Assembly (NCBI GenBank): GCA_003028315.1
Contig: CP028150.1
Location: 124,001-188,000, forward strand
Reading direction: 5' to 3'
Length of the DNA: 64,000 nt
Source of the DNA: Neisseria mucosa
GTDB taxonomy: Bacteria; Pseudomonadota; Gammaproteobacteria; Burkholderiales; Neisseriaceae
The position numbers and the translations under genes were made by a program. Below the pieces are notes generated by a model. The model was not told the DNA's origin. It worked only from the letters and a program-made list of their open reading frames with translations, and ran no database searches. Position 1 is the first letter of the stretch, and every line of letters starts with the position of its first letter. This document shows positions 20,263-28,930 of the stretch, one piece after another.

Positions 20263-20724
20263 ATGAGCGAATTAAACGACCAAACCTACGACACTATTTG
20301 CCAGCTTTGCGAACAAGGCGACACTTTGGCGGACGACGGGCAATACGCCGAAGCACTCGACCTTTATTGGCAGGCATGGGATTTGTTGCCCGAACCGAAA
20401 ACCGACTGGGAAGCGGCAACATGGATTCTGGCAGCCATCGGCGATGCGGATTTTTTGAGTGGCGATTTTGCCGCCGCGCACGAGCATTTAAGCCACGCCA
20501 TGTATTGCCCGGACGCAATCGGCAACCCGTTTTTGCATTTGCGTTTAGGACAGGCGCAGTTTGAATTAGGCAATATGGAACGCGCCGCTGACGAGCTGAT
20601 GCGCGCCTACATGGGTTTGGACGATGAAGCGTGGCTGGACGAAGACCCGAAATATCTGGATTTCTTAGCCACCGTAGCAGAAGGAATTGAAAACCACAGC
20701 CGAAAAACAACTAGTGCAATATAG
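20263..20724 (+). CDS. small acidic tetratricopeptide-repeat protein
   Basis: 153 residues with a good ribosome site (GAGGAG). It has two to three TPR-like helical hairpins: LADDGQYAEALDLYWQAW, AAIGDADFLSGDFAAAHEHL and LRLGQAQFELGNMERAADEL. There is no signal peptide, so it is cytosolic. TPRs mediate protein binding; the partner is unknown. It is first of four short co-oriented genes (to 22099) each separated by DUS or short gaps. Proteins of this size and character often sit beside contact-dependent toxin loci as immunity proteins, but no toxin gene is present here. Confidence 0.75.
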   Translation: MSELNDQTYDTICQLCEQGDTLADDGQYAEALDLYWQAWDLLPEPKTDWEAATWILAAIGDADFLSGDFAAAHEHLSHAMYCPDAIGNPFLHLRLGQAQFELGNMERAADELMRAYMGLDDEAWLDEDPKYLDFLATVAEGIENHSRKTTSAI

Positions 20725-20783
20725 ACTACCCCCTGTTTTTCAGACGACCCGAACTTCAAATTAGTCATAAAAGGAAACTGCTT

Positions 20784-21215
20784 ATGGGATATCCACCACA
20801 AGCCATTCAATCTATTCTGCGTCTGTCCGCACAAAAACGTTTTGAACACGCCGTTAAAGACATTGCCGATGCAGAATGTCTTTATGTGATGGCAGACGAA
20901 GAAGGAGACTGGTCATTTTGGGGCGATGATGACGGCCATACCTCGCTGGCTATTTGGTCAGATTTGGAATTTGCCCGCTTATCCTTGGCACAGGCAGGAG
21001 ACGCAAGTCTTTGCATCTTCGAATTGGAGCTTGAAGAATTTTTAGAAGACGGCATTCCCTATCTGATGGACATTGGCAGCTACATTGCCATTTTCCCCAC
21101 GCCTGACGACCCCGAAACCGTCGATATGCCTGCTATTGAATTTGCCGCCCGTATCAACAAAATTTTGGAAGAAAGCTATGGTGAAGCTTTGGATCTGCCT
21201 TATTTGAACGGTTAA
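20784..21215 (+). CDS. DUF2750-like small protein
   Basis: 143 residues, acidic, cytosolic. The pattern ECLYVMADEEGDWSFWGDDDG followed by SLAIWSDLEFARL is like DUF2750 proteins, in which a query of displayed values precedes a WPHxEFA-type motif. The function is unknown. A ribosome site (AAAAGGAAA) lies upstream. It is part of the four-gene cluster 20263-22099. Confidence 0.65.
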   Translation: MGYPPQAIQSILRLSAQKRFEHAVKDIADAECLYVMADEEGDWSFWGDDDGHTSLAIWSDLEFARLSLAQAGDASLCIFELELEEFLEDGIPYLMDIGSYIAIFPTPDDPETVDMPAIEFAARINKILEESYGEALDLPYLNG

Positions 21216-21297
21216 AAAGCGTTTCTTACAAATGCCTGTATCACACTGACAGGTCGTCTGAAAACCAGTCCCGCCTAAAACTCAAAAGGAATCCATC

Positions 21298-21807
21298 ATG
21301 TACACTTGCACTTCCTGCGGCGAAAAACATGAAGACATGCCGGCGCTCTGCTTTGCCACTCCCGCTCCCTATGACCAACTCAGTGAAGAAGAACGCATTG
21401 CTTATCAAGCGGAATGCGATTCTGATTTCTGTATCATCCGTTATCCCGACCAAACCGACCGCTTTATCCGCGCGGTGCTGCTTATTCCGATTATCGGGCA
21501 TGAGGAAACGCTGGAATACGGGGTGTGGGTATCCGTCAGCGAAAAGAGTTTTAACGACTATCAAAGCCACTTTCACGACAATCCGGAAAACGTCGTTTAT
21601 TTCGGCATGATCTGCAACTGGCTGCCCCCTTACGAATCCGACACCTTCGGTCTGCACTGCAATGTCGTTACCCAGTCCGACAACCGACGTCCCCTGCTGC
21701 AACTCCATCAAGGTAGCGAACATCCGCTGGTACGCGACTTTTATCACGGCATAGAATATGCCGAAGCGCAGGCAAGGATAGAGGCGGCATTCGGGGCAGA
21801 CTATTAA
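21298..21807 (+). CDS. DUF2199 family protein with N-terminal zinc-binding cysteines
   Basis: 169 residues. It opens YTCTSCGEKHEDMPAL, with a CxxCG pair typical of the DUF2199 family, and has the family-like stretch FCIIRYPDQTDRFIRAVL and GYWVSVSEKSF-type segment (here YGVWVSVSEKSF). The function of DUF2199 is not known. It has a ribosome site (AAAAGGAA) and is followed by the next gene after only 7 bp, suggesting one transcript. Confidence 0.75.
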   Translation: MYTCTSCGEKHEDMPALCFATPAPYDQLSEEERIAYQAECDSDFCIIRYPDQTDRFIRAVLLIPIIGHEETLEYGVWVSVSEKSFNDYQSHFHDNPENVVYFGMICNWLPPYESDTFGLHCNVVTQSDNRRPLLQLHQGSEHPLVRDFYHGIEYAEAQARIEAAFGADY

Positions 21808-21814
21808 GGACCAA

Positions 21815-22099
21815 ATGACAAACCGCCCTCTATTGAACGAAACCATGCACAACGGCTCCCGCCTGTTCCTGCAACTGCCGCAAACCTACCCGCCGTCGAG
21901 CCTGCTGCGGCAAATTGTCCGCTTAGGCGGAACCATTACCGCCTTCGTTTCTGATGAAATAACAGGCGAAACGTGGATAGATTTCGGTTACAAGGGCTGG
22001 AAGTTCAGTATTCACAACCCATATGGTGAATATTGGTTTTTTGCCGAAAACAGCGAATGCCCCGAAGCTATATTGCAATCTATGATTCAGGTCGTCTGA
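21815..22099 (+). CDS. small protein of unknown function ending in a DUS
   Basis: 94 residues, not recognised. No signal peptide or membrane helix is seen; aromatic residues are common ([23 protein letters not shown]). It lies 7 bp after the DUF2199 gene and is probably translated from the same message. The last three codons, GTC GTC TGA, are part of a DUS (22089-22100), so the uptake signal supplies both the stop and the two C-terminal valines. Confidence 0.65.
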   Translation: MTNRPLLNETMHNGSRLFLQLPQTYPPSSLLRQIVRLGGTITAFVSDEITGETWIDFGYKGWKFSIHNPYGEYWFFAENSECPEAILQSMIQVV

Positions 22100-22127
22100 A
22101 ATCCAAAGTCCGGTTTTCAGACGACCT
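22089..22127. terminator. inverted DUS pair ending the small-gene cluster
   Basis: AGGTCGTCTGAA (22089-22100, overlapping the preceding stop) pairs with TTCAGACGACCT (22116-22127). It separates the four-gene cluster from ubiD. Confidence 0.85.
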
Positions 22128-22142
22128 CAAATAAGGATCAAC

Positions 22143-23621
22143 ATGAAATACAAAGACCTACGCGACTTCATCGCTATGCTCGAACAGCAGGGCAAACTCA
22201 AACGCGTCGCGCATCCCGTTTCCCCGCATTTGGAAATGACCGAAATCGCCGACCGCGTGCTGCGCGCCGAAGGGCCGGCGTTGCTGTTTGAGCACCCGAT
22301 TAAGCCCGACGGCACGCGCTACGATTATCCCGTGTTGGCGAACCTGTTCGGTACGCCCGAGCGCGTGGCAATGGGCATGGGCGCGGACAGCGTGTCCAAA
22401 CTGCGCGAAATCGGGCAGACGCTGGCGTATTTGAAAGAACCCGAACCGCCCAAAGGCATTAAAGACGCATTTTCCAAACTGCCGCTGCTGAAAGACATTT
22501 GGAGCATGGCGCCGAACGTGGTGAAAAACGCGCCGTGTCAAGAAATCGTGTGGGAAGGCGAAGACGTTGATTTATATAAACTTCCGATTCAGTATTGCTG
22601 GCCGGAAGACGTTGCGCCGCTGGTAACGTGGGGCTTGACCGTAACGCGCGGACCGCACAAAAAACGCCAAAATTTAGGCATTTACCGCCAACAACTCATC
22701 GGCAAAAACAAGCTGATTATGCGCTGGCTGTCGCATCGCGGCGGCGCGTTGGATTATCAGGAATTCCGCAAACTCAATCCTGATACGCCGTATCCCGTCG
22801 CCGTCGTGCTCGGTTGCGACCCCGCCACTATTTTAGGCGCGGTAACACCCGTTCCCGATACTTTGAGTGAATACCAGTTTGCAGGACTGCTGCGTGGCTC
22901 GCGGACGGAGCTGGTGAAATGTATCGGCAACGATTTGCAAGTGCCCGCCCGCGCAGAAATCGTGTTGGAAGGCGTCATCCATCCGAACGAAACCGCGTTG
23001 GAAGGCCCATACGGCGATCACACGGGCTATTACAACGAGCAGGACCATTTTCCCGTGTTCACGGTCGAACGCATCACCATGCGCGAAAACCCGATTTACC
23101 ATTCGACCTACACAGGCAAACCGCCCGATGAACCCGCCGTTTTGGGCGTGGCGTTGAATGAAGTGTTCGTACCGCTCTTGCAAAAGCAGTTTCCCGAAAT
23201 CACCGATTTCTACCTGCCGCCCGAAGGCTGCTCCTACCGCATGGCGGTGGTCAGCATGAAAAAACAGTATGCCGGACACGCCAAGCGCGTGATGATGGGT
23301 TGCTGGTCGTTCCTGCGCCAGTTTATGTACACTAAATTCATCATCGTGGTCGATGACGATGTGAACGTACGCGACTGGAAAGAAGTCATATGGGCAGTCA
23401 CCACGCGCATGGACCCCGTGCGCGACACCGTTTTAGTGGAAAACACGCCCATCGACTACCTCGACTTCGCCAGCCCCGTCAGCGGGCTCGGCGGCAAAAT
23501 GGGCTTGGACGCGACCAACAAATGGCCGGGCGAAACCGACCGCGAATGGGGGCGGGTGATCAAAAAAGACTCTGCGGTTACAGCTAAGATTGATGAGATT
23601 TGGGGGGAGTTGGGGTTGTAA
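22143..23621 (+). CDS. ubiD: 4-hydroxy-3-polyprenylbenzoate decarboxylase UbiD
   Basis: 492 residues, normal for UbiD, which decarboxylates the ubiquinone precursor using prenylated FMN made by UbiX. Typical segments are [21 protein letters not shown] at the start, [33 protein letters not shown] and the C-terminal [18 protein letters not shown]. The conserved E(x)4E region lies around [19 protein letters not shown]. The start follows AAGGATC. No other ubi gene is adjacent. Confidence 0.95.
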   Translation: MKYKDLRDFIAMLEQQGKLKRVAHPVSPHLEMTEIADRVLRAEGPALLFEHPIKPDGTRYDYPVLANLFGTPERVAMGMGADSVSKLREIGQTLAYLKEPEPPKGIKDAFSKLPLLKDIWSMAPNVVKNAPCQEIVWEGEDVDLYKLPIQYCWPEDVAPLVTWGLTVTRGPHKKRQNLGIYRQQLIGKNKLIMRWLSHRGGALDYQEFRKLNPDTPYPVAVVLGCDPATILGAVTPVPDTLSEYQFAGLLRGSRTELVKCIGNDLQVPARAEIVLEGVIHPNETALEGPYGDHTGYYNEQDHFPVFTVERITMRENPIYHSTYTGKPPDEPAVLGVALNEVFVPLLQKQFPEITDFYLPPEGCSYRMAVVSMKKQYAGHAKRVMMGCWSFLRQFMYTKFIIVVDDDVNVRDWKEVIWAVTTRMDPVRDTVLVENTPIDYLDFASPVSGLGGKMGLDATNKWPGETDREWGRVIKKDSAVTAKIDEIWGELGL

Positions 23622-23636
23622 ACCCTAACATCAAAA

Positions 23637-23648
23637 AGGTCGTCTGAA
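23637..23648 (+). repeat. single DUS after ubiD
   Basis: AGGTCGTCTGAA 16 bp after the ubiD stop; no inverted partner lies nearby. Confidence 0.88.
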
Positions 23649-23694
23649 AACGTTTTTTACAGCGGATTGGAACAGGGAAGATTCAATTACCGTC

Positions 23695-23790
23695 ATTCCC
23701 GCGCAGGCGGGAATCCAGAAGTTTGAAGTCGCGGCAACCTCTAAATATTCCTGATAAATCAGGGCTCGGATTCCCGCCTGCGCGTACATG
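23695..23790. repeat. NIME-like unit bounded by inverted dRS3 repeats, right end degenerate
   Basis: ATTCCCGCGCAGGCGGGAAT at 23695-23714, about 55 bp of spacer, then ATTCCCGCCTGCGCG continuing into a damaged right half near 23770-23787. This is the layout of neisserial intergenic mosaic elements. Confidence 0.8.
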
Positions 23791-23853
23791 ACGGAATAGG
23801 GATTTCTTGTTTGGATTTACTATAACGCCAGTATATTTTACGGAGTTTAAATA

Positions 23854-24105
23854 GTGGTATTGGATTTTGTAGCTGGCGTTCTCGAACTCTTTGCCGCCAC
23901 TTGGGATTTCCTGAGCTACGGCAAAAAGCGCATTTCCGTTCTGCGCCGCGCATATCGACATGGCGGCCGGCGGAAAGTACGGCGCGTATTGACCGGACGT
24001 AAGATGGAGATTGCCCTCTGGCTGGTATTTGTGAAGATATTGGCAGCGGGAATGGTATTTGCTTGGACAATCATTGCTTGGGTGGTGTGGCAGGCTTTCA
24101 GGTAA
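23854..24105 (+). CDS. possible small membrane protein between repeat elements
   Basis: 83 residues from a GTG preceded by CGGAG. The N-terminal third is hydrophobic/aromatic (FVAGVLELFAATWDFLSYG), the middle is very basic (RRAYRHGGRRKVRRVLTGRK), and the C-terminus is a clear membrane helix (IALWLVFVKILAAGMVFAW onward). The basic loop would stay in the cytosol. No family is recognised and the non-ATG start lowers confidence. NIME-like repeats lie on both sides. Confidence 0.5.
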   Translation: MVLDFVAGVLELFAATWDFLSYGKKRISVLRRAYRHGGRRKVRRVLTGRKMEIALWLVFVKILAAGMVFAWTIIAWVVWQAFR

Positions 24106-24160
24106 TTAGGTAATTTGAAACGTCGATAAGGTAACGATGACCTGACTGCAATTTCAAAAA

Positions 24161-24192
24161 AGGTCGTCTGAAAACAGATTTTCAGATGACCT
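24161..24192. terminator. inverted DUS pair, one arm with a mismatch
   Basis: AGGTCGTCTGAA (24161-24172) pairs with TTCAGATGACCT (24181-24192) around an 8-base loop. It lies 55 bp after the small membrane ORF and would terminate it. Confidence 0.8.
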
Positions 24193-24301
24193 TTGATTTG
24201 TTATTTCAAATTTAAATTCGTTAAATTTGAAATAACGGATTTATCCGGCTTTCTATAGCAAACATACTTAACTTTAAATCCGGTATGTCATCAAATTTCA
24301 T

Positions 24302-24400
24302 CATTCCCGCGCAGGCGGGAATCCATCGTAAAACCTAAGAAACCTTAATTTGAAAAACAGTTTCTGAATTTAAAAAATGGATTCCCGCCTGCGCGGGAAT
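24302..24400. repeat. NIME-like unit with two perfect dRS3 ends
   Basis: ATTCCCGCGCAGGCGGGAAT (24302-24321) and ATTCCCGCCTGCGCGGGAAT (24381-24400) are inverted copies flanking about 60 bp of AT-rich sequence. Both fit the dRS3 consensus. Confidence 0.88.
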
Positions 24401-24817
24401 GACGGTAGAGGTTTCGGCAAAAATTGCTCCCCCCCTGTTTTCAGACGACCTATTGCCCCGTCGGTGTGCATTGTAGCGTGGGCTTTGCCCACGATGATGC
24501 TAGGTAAAAAAGGTCGTCTGCAATTTTTTCATGGGCAAAGCCCACGCGCTACGGGTTTCTATTCTCATGCTACGGTTTTTGCCGTAGGTCGGATTCTCGA
24601 ATCCGACATTTCCAACTGATTGCCGGCAAAATGGCTTGGAACCTTATCCGTTAATCATGATGGCGAACACCGTATAGTGAAATCATCCCTACCCTTTGAC
24701 TTCATAGATCTCCTGCAAACCGTTTAATCTTTCCCAAAGCCAAGCCTGACGGTTTATTTGTCTATAACAACAAGCACTCATAAAATTCCAGTCAACACAA
24801 AAAGGTCGTCTGAAACC
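24401..24817. other. repeat debris upstream of the IS3 element, no gene
   Basis: It contains a reverse DUS (24439-24450), the palindrome GTGGGCTTTGCCCAC (24479-24493), a damaged DUS (about 24511), a second palindrome copy ATGGGCAAAGCCCAC (24531-24545) and a forward DUS (24803-24814) that abuts the IS. Nothing here looks coding. Confidence 0.7.
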
Positions 24818-25381
24818 TGAACTGGCCCCCAAATCTTGGACACTCATAAAAGCCTATTCAGGCGCTCTGTGCAAGCTGGGTTCTGTATGCGACAGGACTC
24901 AGCTTTTTCAATTTCAAACTGCAACGCTCCCGGTTGTAGTAATCCATATAGTCATCTATCTGCTTCATCAATTCATCTACCGTCAATTCACCTGCGTTAT
25001 AGAAACACTCCGTCTTCAACACCGCAAAGAAGCTTTCCATCGGCGCATTGTCCCAACAGTTCGCCTTTCGCGACATGCTTTGAACCATGGAATGCTCCGC
25101 AAGCAATTCCCTATACCCCGCCGTACGGTACAGCACACCTTGGTCCGAATGAAGCATCGTTCCTTTATCAGTCAGACGGGGGGCGGCTTTTTCGAGCATT
25201 TCCTTCACCATTTCGCTGTCGGCTCTGCGGCTCATGGCGTAGGCGACGATCTCGCGGTTGAACAGGTCCAATATCGGCGATAGGTACAGTTTGCCGTCCT
25301 TCCCTTTGAGTTCGGTCACGTCGGTCAGCCATTTTTCGTTGGGCTTTCGGGCTTTGAACCGGCGTTTGAGGAGGTGTTCCG

Positions 25382-26259
25382 TGTAGAAAATTGTCGCGTT
25401 GTTTACACAACAGGTTGAGAAAAATAAGCCTGTAAGACCTCAAACGGCGTATCGCCGTTCAAACTGCGGTGTGGCTTCACAGTGTTATAAAAATTAACAA
25501 AGCGGCACAACTCCTTTTGCCGATGTTCCGGACTCTCAAACGACTGTTTCTCATGCCACATCTCCATCAGGGTACGGATAACCCGCTCCGCCTTACCGTT
25601 GGTCTGCGGACGGGCAACCCGGGTAAACTTTTGACCAATCCCGTTCTCGTAACAGGCTACACCGAAAGCATGGTTGGCCGAGCCTTTGTATTCCGTACCG
25701 TTGTCGGAGTAAACGCACTCAATCAGGTATGGGCAGGGATCAATCAGGTGTTCGGTCAGAAACTTGGCGGCGCTGTCTGCGGTTTTGTCCGGCAAAATGG
25801 CGGCGTATAGCTCCCTTGAGAAATCGTCGATGGCGACAAACAGGTAATCCCGCTTATCGGTGGCTTTCTGCCCTTTGAGCAGCGGCAGCCGTTTGGTGTC
25901 GAGATGCACCAGCTCTCCGGGGTAGGATTTATTGTAGCGTTTGGCCTGCTTTTTGAGTTTTTCCTGAATGCTGCGTTCTACCTTGGCCAGGCGTTTCATT
26001 CCGTACTTTGCCTGTTTGAAACGGTTGTTGGTACTGGTTTGCGGTTTGAGCATTCTGCCTCTTGCGGCTTTAAGTGCGCGGTAAATGGTGACGCGGCTGA
26101 CTTGGTAGCGGCGTGCCAGGGAGGTGACGCTTTCCTTCCCCTGCGTGTAGGCCAGCCAAATGGCTTGTCGGTGGTGCGGGGTGAGGCGGGTGTTTTTGTG
26201 CATGTTCATGTTTCAGTATTCTCCTGGAAATACTGTAAACAACGCTACTGGTTTCTACA
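25382..26259 (-). mobile_element. IS481-family insertion sequence nested in IS3 copy A
   Basis: 878 bp. Inverted ends read TGTAGAAAATTGTCGCGTTG and, from the other side, TGTAGAAACCAGTAGCGTTG, both continuing TTTACA. It is flanked by the 7-bp target duplication TGTTCCG (25375-25381 and 26260-26266), exactly where copies B and C have a single TGTTCCG. It carries one transposase gene. Confidence 0.93.
25403..26209 (-). CDS. IS481-family transposase
   Basis: 268 residues, intact. An N-terminal helix-turn-helix (VTSLARRYQVSRVTIYRALK) is followed by the rve/DDE core: first Asp in ELVHLDTKRLPLL, second in CVYSDNGTEYKG, and Glu in RPQTNGKAERVIRTL. The end NFYNTVKPHRSLNGDTPFE is the family's usual C-terminal motif. 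It is complete and probably functional. Confidence 0.93.
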   Translation of the reverse strand: MNMHKNTRLTPHHRQAIWLAYTQGKESVTSLARRYQVSRVTIYRALKAARGRMLKPQTSTNNRFKQAKYGMKRLAKVERSIQEKLKKQAKRYNKSYPGELVHLDTKRLPLLKGQKATDKRDYLFVAIDDFSRELYAAILPDKTADSAAKFLTEHLIDPCPYLIECVYSDNGTEYKGSANHAFGVACYENGIGQKFTRVARPQTNGKAERVIRTLMEMWHEKQSFESPEHRQKELCRFVNFYNTVKPHRSLNGDTPFEVLQAYFSQPVV

Positions 26260-26542
26260 TGTTCCGATATTTCACCCATGGCGGGATGGCGGTAGGCTTT
26301 TTTTGCCCGTATTTTGGCTTTCAGCCCCATCTGTTTCATCAACCGAGCTGCTTTTTTGCGGTTCCAATCCAATGCTGCGGCAATGCGCCTTTGCCCGTAG
26401 CGTCCTTTATGCCGCCGGTAGGTTTCGACAAGGAGGGCTTTGTCGGCTTCATCGGGATCAGGTCGGTCTTGGTGATGGTAGTAAAAGCTGCTTTTGGGCA
26501 GGTTTGCGATGTGCAGCAGGTATTTGAGCGGGTGTTGCGCCC

Positions 26543-26893
26543 TCAGTGTTTGGACGGTTTGGCTTTGTCCTTTGCGGTCTGTTTTTGGCTGAGGGCTTTT
26601 AACTCCTTTAGGTAGGCGACCTCTGCGCGCATATAGCACAACTCTTCAATAAGCTCTGCCTGCGTTTTTTCTTGGTCGGGTTTATCTGCGATGAAGGGGT
26701 TTTTGCGGTGTTGGGGCATGGTTTTGGATTGGGGATGTTCGAGTGCGCCGATACCGCCTTCTTGATAGGCGCGTATCCATCGTCTCAGGTGGGTTCGGGA
26801 AATGCCGTAGTGGTCTGCGGTACGCTGCTGGCTGCGTATATGCAGGTAGTGGAGTACGGCTTGGTATTTGAAGTGTAATGTATATTTGCTCAT
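26543..26893 (-). CDS. IS3-family OrfA of copy A
   Basis: 116 residues from the ATG at 26891-26893 (MSKYTLHFKYQAVLHYLHIR). Helix-turn-helix ADHYGISRTHLRRWIRAYQ and a C-terminal leucine-zipper-like helix (EKTQAELIEELCYMRAEV) serve DNA binding and dimerisation. It is intact although its partner OrfB is split. Confidence 0.9.
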   Translation of the reverse strand: MSKYTLHFKYQAVLHYLHIRSQQRTADHYGISRTHLRRWIRAYQEGGIGALEHPQSKTMPQHRKNPFIADKPDQEKTQAELIEELCYMRAEVAYLKELKALSQKQTAKDKAKPSKH

Positions 26894-27011
26894 AAAAAAA
26901 CTGCACCTTGTGAGTTGGAGGGGATGTCCAACTTTTGGGGTGCAGTTCAACCCGAATCTGGATTTTCAGACGACCTTTTTTTTACATCAATAAACGATGT
27001 TCAGCAGGCAA

Positions 27012-28487
27012 TCAATAGAAGCCTTCGCGCTCTTCGCGGGTGGAAATGTAGATGTTTTTCACCTGCGTGTAGGCGGCAAGCATCATTTTGTGGGTTTCGC
27101 GGCCGATACCTGAAGTCTTGTAGCCGCCGAACGGTGCGCCTGCGGGCAGGCGGTTGTAGCAGTTCACCCAGACGCGGCCGGTTTCCAGTGCGTTGGAAAC
27201 GCGCAGGCAGCGGTTGATATCGGTACTCCACACTGCGCCGCCCAGGCCGTATTCGCTGTCGTTGGCCATTTTGATGACTTCTTCTTCGGTTTTGAATTTA
27301 ATCACGGTAGCAACCGGGCCGAAGATTTCTTCTTGGGCGACGCGGGCGCTGTTGCTGCCGGCTTCGATCAAGGTCGGCTCGACAAATTCGCCTTTGCCCA
27401 ACGCGCCTTCGATTTTCTTACCGCCGGTGATGATGCGACAGCCTTCCTGTTCGCCAATTTTGACGTATTTCAAAATGGTTTCAAGCTGACCGGCGTTGAC
27501 TTGCGAACCCATTTGGGTATCGTCTTCCCAAGGCAGGCCGACTTTGATTTTTTTGAACTCTTCCGCCAAGGCGTTGACGAATTTGTCGTAAATGCCTTCT
27601 TGTACGAAGATGCGCGAACCGGCGCAGCATACTTGGCCTTGGTTGAACAAAATGCCTTTTTGCGCGCCTTCGAGGGCTTTGTCAAACGGCATGTCGTCAA
27701 AGAAGATGTTGGCGGATTTGCCGCCCAGCTCCAAGGTGGAGGGAATGAGCATTTCGGCGGCAGCGATGCCGATGCGGCGGCCGATTTCGGTCGAGCCGGT
27801 GAAGGCGAGTTTGTTGAAGCCTTTGTGGTGCAGCATGTATTCGCCGGATTTAGAACCGCGTCCGGTGATGATGTTCAGCACGCCTTTAGGCAGCAGGTGG
27901 TTAATTTTTTGAGCGAGCGACAACAGGCTCAGCGAAGTGCTGGAAGACGGGTGGATAACGATGGTACAGCCTGCGGCGAGCGCGGGGGCGATTTTCCAAG
28001 CCGCCATCAGGAAGGGGAAGTTCCACGGAATAATCTGACCGACTACGCCGATGGGTTCGCGCAGGACGATAGACAGGTCTTCGGAGTCAAGCTGGGTGGC
28101 AGTGCCTTCTTCGCCGCGGATCACGCTGGCAAAGTAGCGGAAATGGTCGGAAGCCAGCGGGATGTCGGCGGCGCGGGTTTCGCGGATGGGTTTGCCGTTG
28201 TCCAGCGTTTCCTGCAAGGCGAACAATTCCAAGTTTTCGTCAATCACATCGGCGATTTTGTTGAGGATGGCAGCGCGTTCGGTGGTGGTGGTTTTGCGCC
28301 ATGTTTTGAACGCTTCTTGCGCGGCGGCAACCGCAGCATCGACATCGGCATCGGATGCGTCGGTAAATTTGGCTAACAATTCTCCGTTGGCAGGATTGTA
28401 TGAATCCAAAAGCGCGCCGGGTTTGGTCCACACGCCGTTAATCAAGAGGCCGTACTCTTTATCAAACACATTTAAATCTTTTGCCAT
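27012..28487 (-). CDS. NAD(P)-dependent aldehyde dehydrogenase
   Basis: 491 residues from the ATG at 28485-28487, preceded by AAGGAGACAG. An earlier ATG at 28535 lies before this ribosome site. ALDH-superfamily motifs: PWNFPFLMAAWKIAPALAAG, FTGSTEIGRRIG, the general base in LELGGKSANI and the nucleophile in FNQGQVCCAGSR. The sequence resembles the acetaldehyde dehydrogenase (ExaC/AldB) group. It is divergent from the alcohol dehydrogenase gene at 28931, so the two may form an ethanol to acetaldehyde to acetate route. The acetaldehyde substrate is inferred. Confidence 0.9.
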   Translation of the reverse strand: MAKDLNVFDKEYGLLINGVWTKPGALLDSYNPANGELLAKFTDASDADVDAAVAAAQEAFKTWRKTTTTERAAILNKIADVIDENLELFALQETLDNGKPIRETRAADIPLASDHFRYFASVIRGEEGTATQLDSEDLSIVLREPIGVVGQIIPWNFPFLMAAWKIAPALAAGCTIVIHPSSSTSLSLLSLAQKINHLLPKGVLNIITGRGSKSGEYMLHHKGFNKLAFTGSTEIGRRIGIAAAEMLIPSTLELGGKSANIFFDDMPFDKALEGAQKGILFNQGQVCCAGSRIFVQEGIYDKFVNALAEEFKKIKVGLPWEDDTQMGSQVNAGQLETILKYVKIGEQEGCRIITGGKKIEGALGKGEFVEPTLIEAGSNSARVAQEEIFGPVATVIKFKTEEEVIKMANDSEYGLGGAVWSTDINRCLRVSNALETGRVWVNCYNRLPAGAPFGGYKTSGIGRETHKMMLAAYTQVKNIYISTREEREGFY

Positions 28488-28930
28488 GATGCTGTCTCCT
28501 TGGTTGTCTTCTTGAGGTTTCGGACGTATCTCCAACGTCGTCTGAAAATAGAATAGTATTTTTTCTCTTTCAGTTCAAGCACTAAAAATGATATCGTTCT
28601 CAAAATTCCAAATATGTAATTTTCTAAAATAGGAAATCTAATCCGATAAGGCTTGACCCCGCATGGAAATGAAGCGGGTTTGTTAATGTATTTAAAGTTT
28701 TCAGACGACCTTTTTTACATGATATGTGTAAGAATTTTTCAGCGGCTTGGCAGATATATTTCTGCGCAAACAGATTGTTATGGTATAACATTTTATTTCT
28801 TATTTTTCAAAAAGATAGGGTGTTGACACAGCGAAATGAAGGGGAGTATTCTCATTCAGAGGAAGGGCGTTATTCCGATTCCGCCTGTCCCACCATTTAC
28901 GGATTTCTTACGAATGCCAAGGAGAACACC
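28488..28930. other. divergent control region between aldehyde and alcohol dehydrogenase genes
   Basis: 443 bp with no gene. It contains a DUS core at about 28543, a CCCGC...GCGGG inverted repeat (28658-28678), a reverse DUS (28699-28710), the dyad GCAG-N8-CTGC (28750-28765) and a perfect 15-bp palindrome (28776-28790). Both promoters should lie here. Confidence 0.6.
28776..28790. promoter_or_regulatory. palindrome TGTTAT-GGT-ATAACA, candidate operator over the adhP promoter
   Basis: It is a perfect 6-3-6 inverted repeat. TATAAC inside it is a plausible -10 hexamer for the rightward alcohol dehydrogenase gene about 140 bp downstream, so a bound repressor would block it. The regulator is unknown; assignment is by symmetry and position only. 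Confidence 0.4.

Larger units (their letters stand above)
24858..26639 (-). pseudogene. IS3-family transposase OrfB of copy A, split by the IS481-family insertion
   Basis: The N-terminal part (GTG at 26639 down to 26267, ending ...HPAMGEISEH) and the C-terminal part (25381 to 24858, with the integrase core TDVTELKG, HSDQGVLYRT and ESFFAVLKTE) are separated by 885 bp. Joined, they match the intact OrfB of copies B and C. The catalytic D-D-E residues are all in the downstream fragment, cut off from the start, so the gene is dead. Confidence 0.92.
24818..26949 (-). mobile_element. IS3-family (IS150-like) element, copy A, interrupted by an IS481-family element
   Basis: Terminal inverted repeats are TGAACTGGCCCCCAAATCTT on the orfB side and the complement of TGAACTGCACCCCAAAAGTT on the orfA side. 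The IR resembles that of the IS150 group. The flanking triplet ACC occurs on both sides (24815-24817 and 26950-26952), a 3-bp target duplication. Removing the inner 878-bp element and one 7-bp duplication leaves 1247 bp, the same length as copy B. The target was the loop of a DUS hairpin (24803-24814 / 26965-26976). Confidence 0.92.

Noticed and set aside
23683..23961. A 92-codon frame on the minus strand across the dRS3 unit
   Set aside because: Its C-terminal part (FRHVRAGGNPSPDLSGIF, DSRLRGNDG) is the well-known spurious translation of dRS3/NIME repeats.
24426..24436. A C7 tract as a phase-variable promoter element
   Set aside because: No gene starts near it in either direction; it lies among repeat debris.
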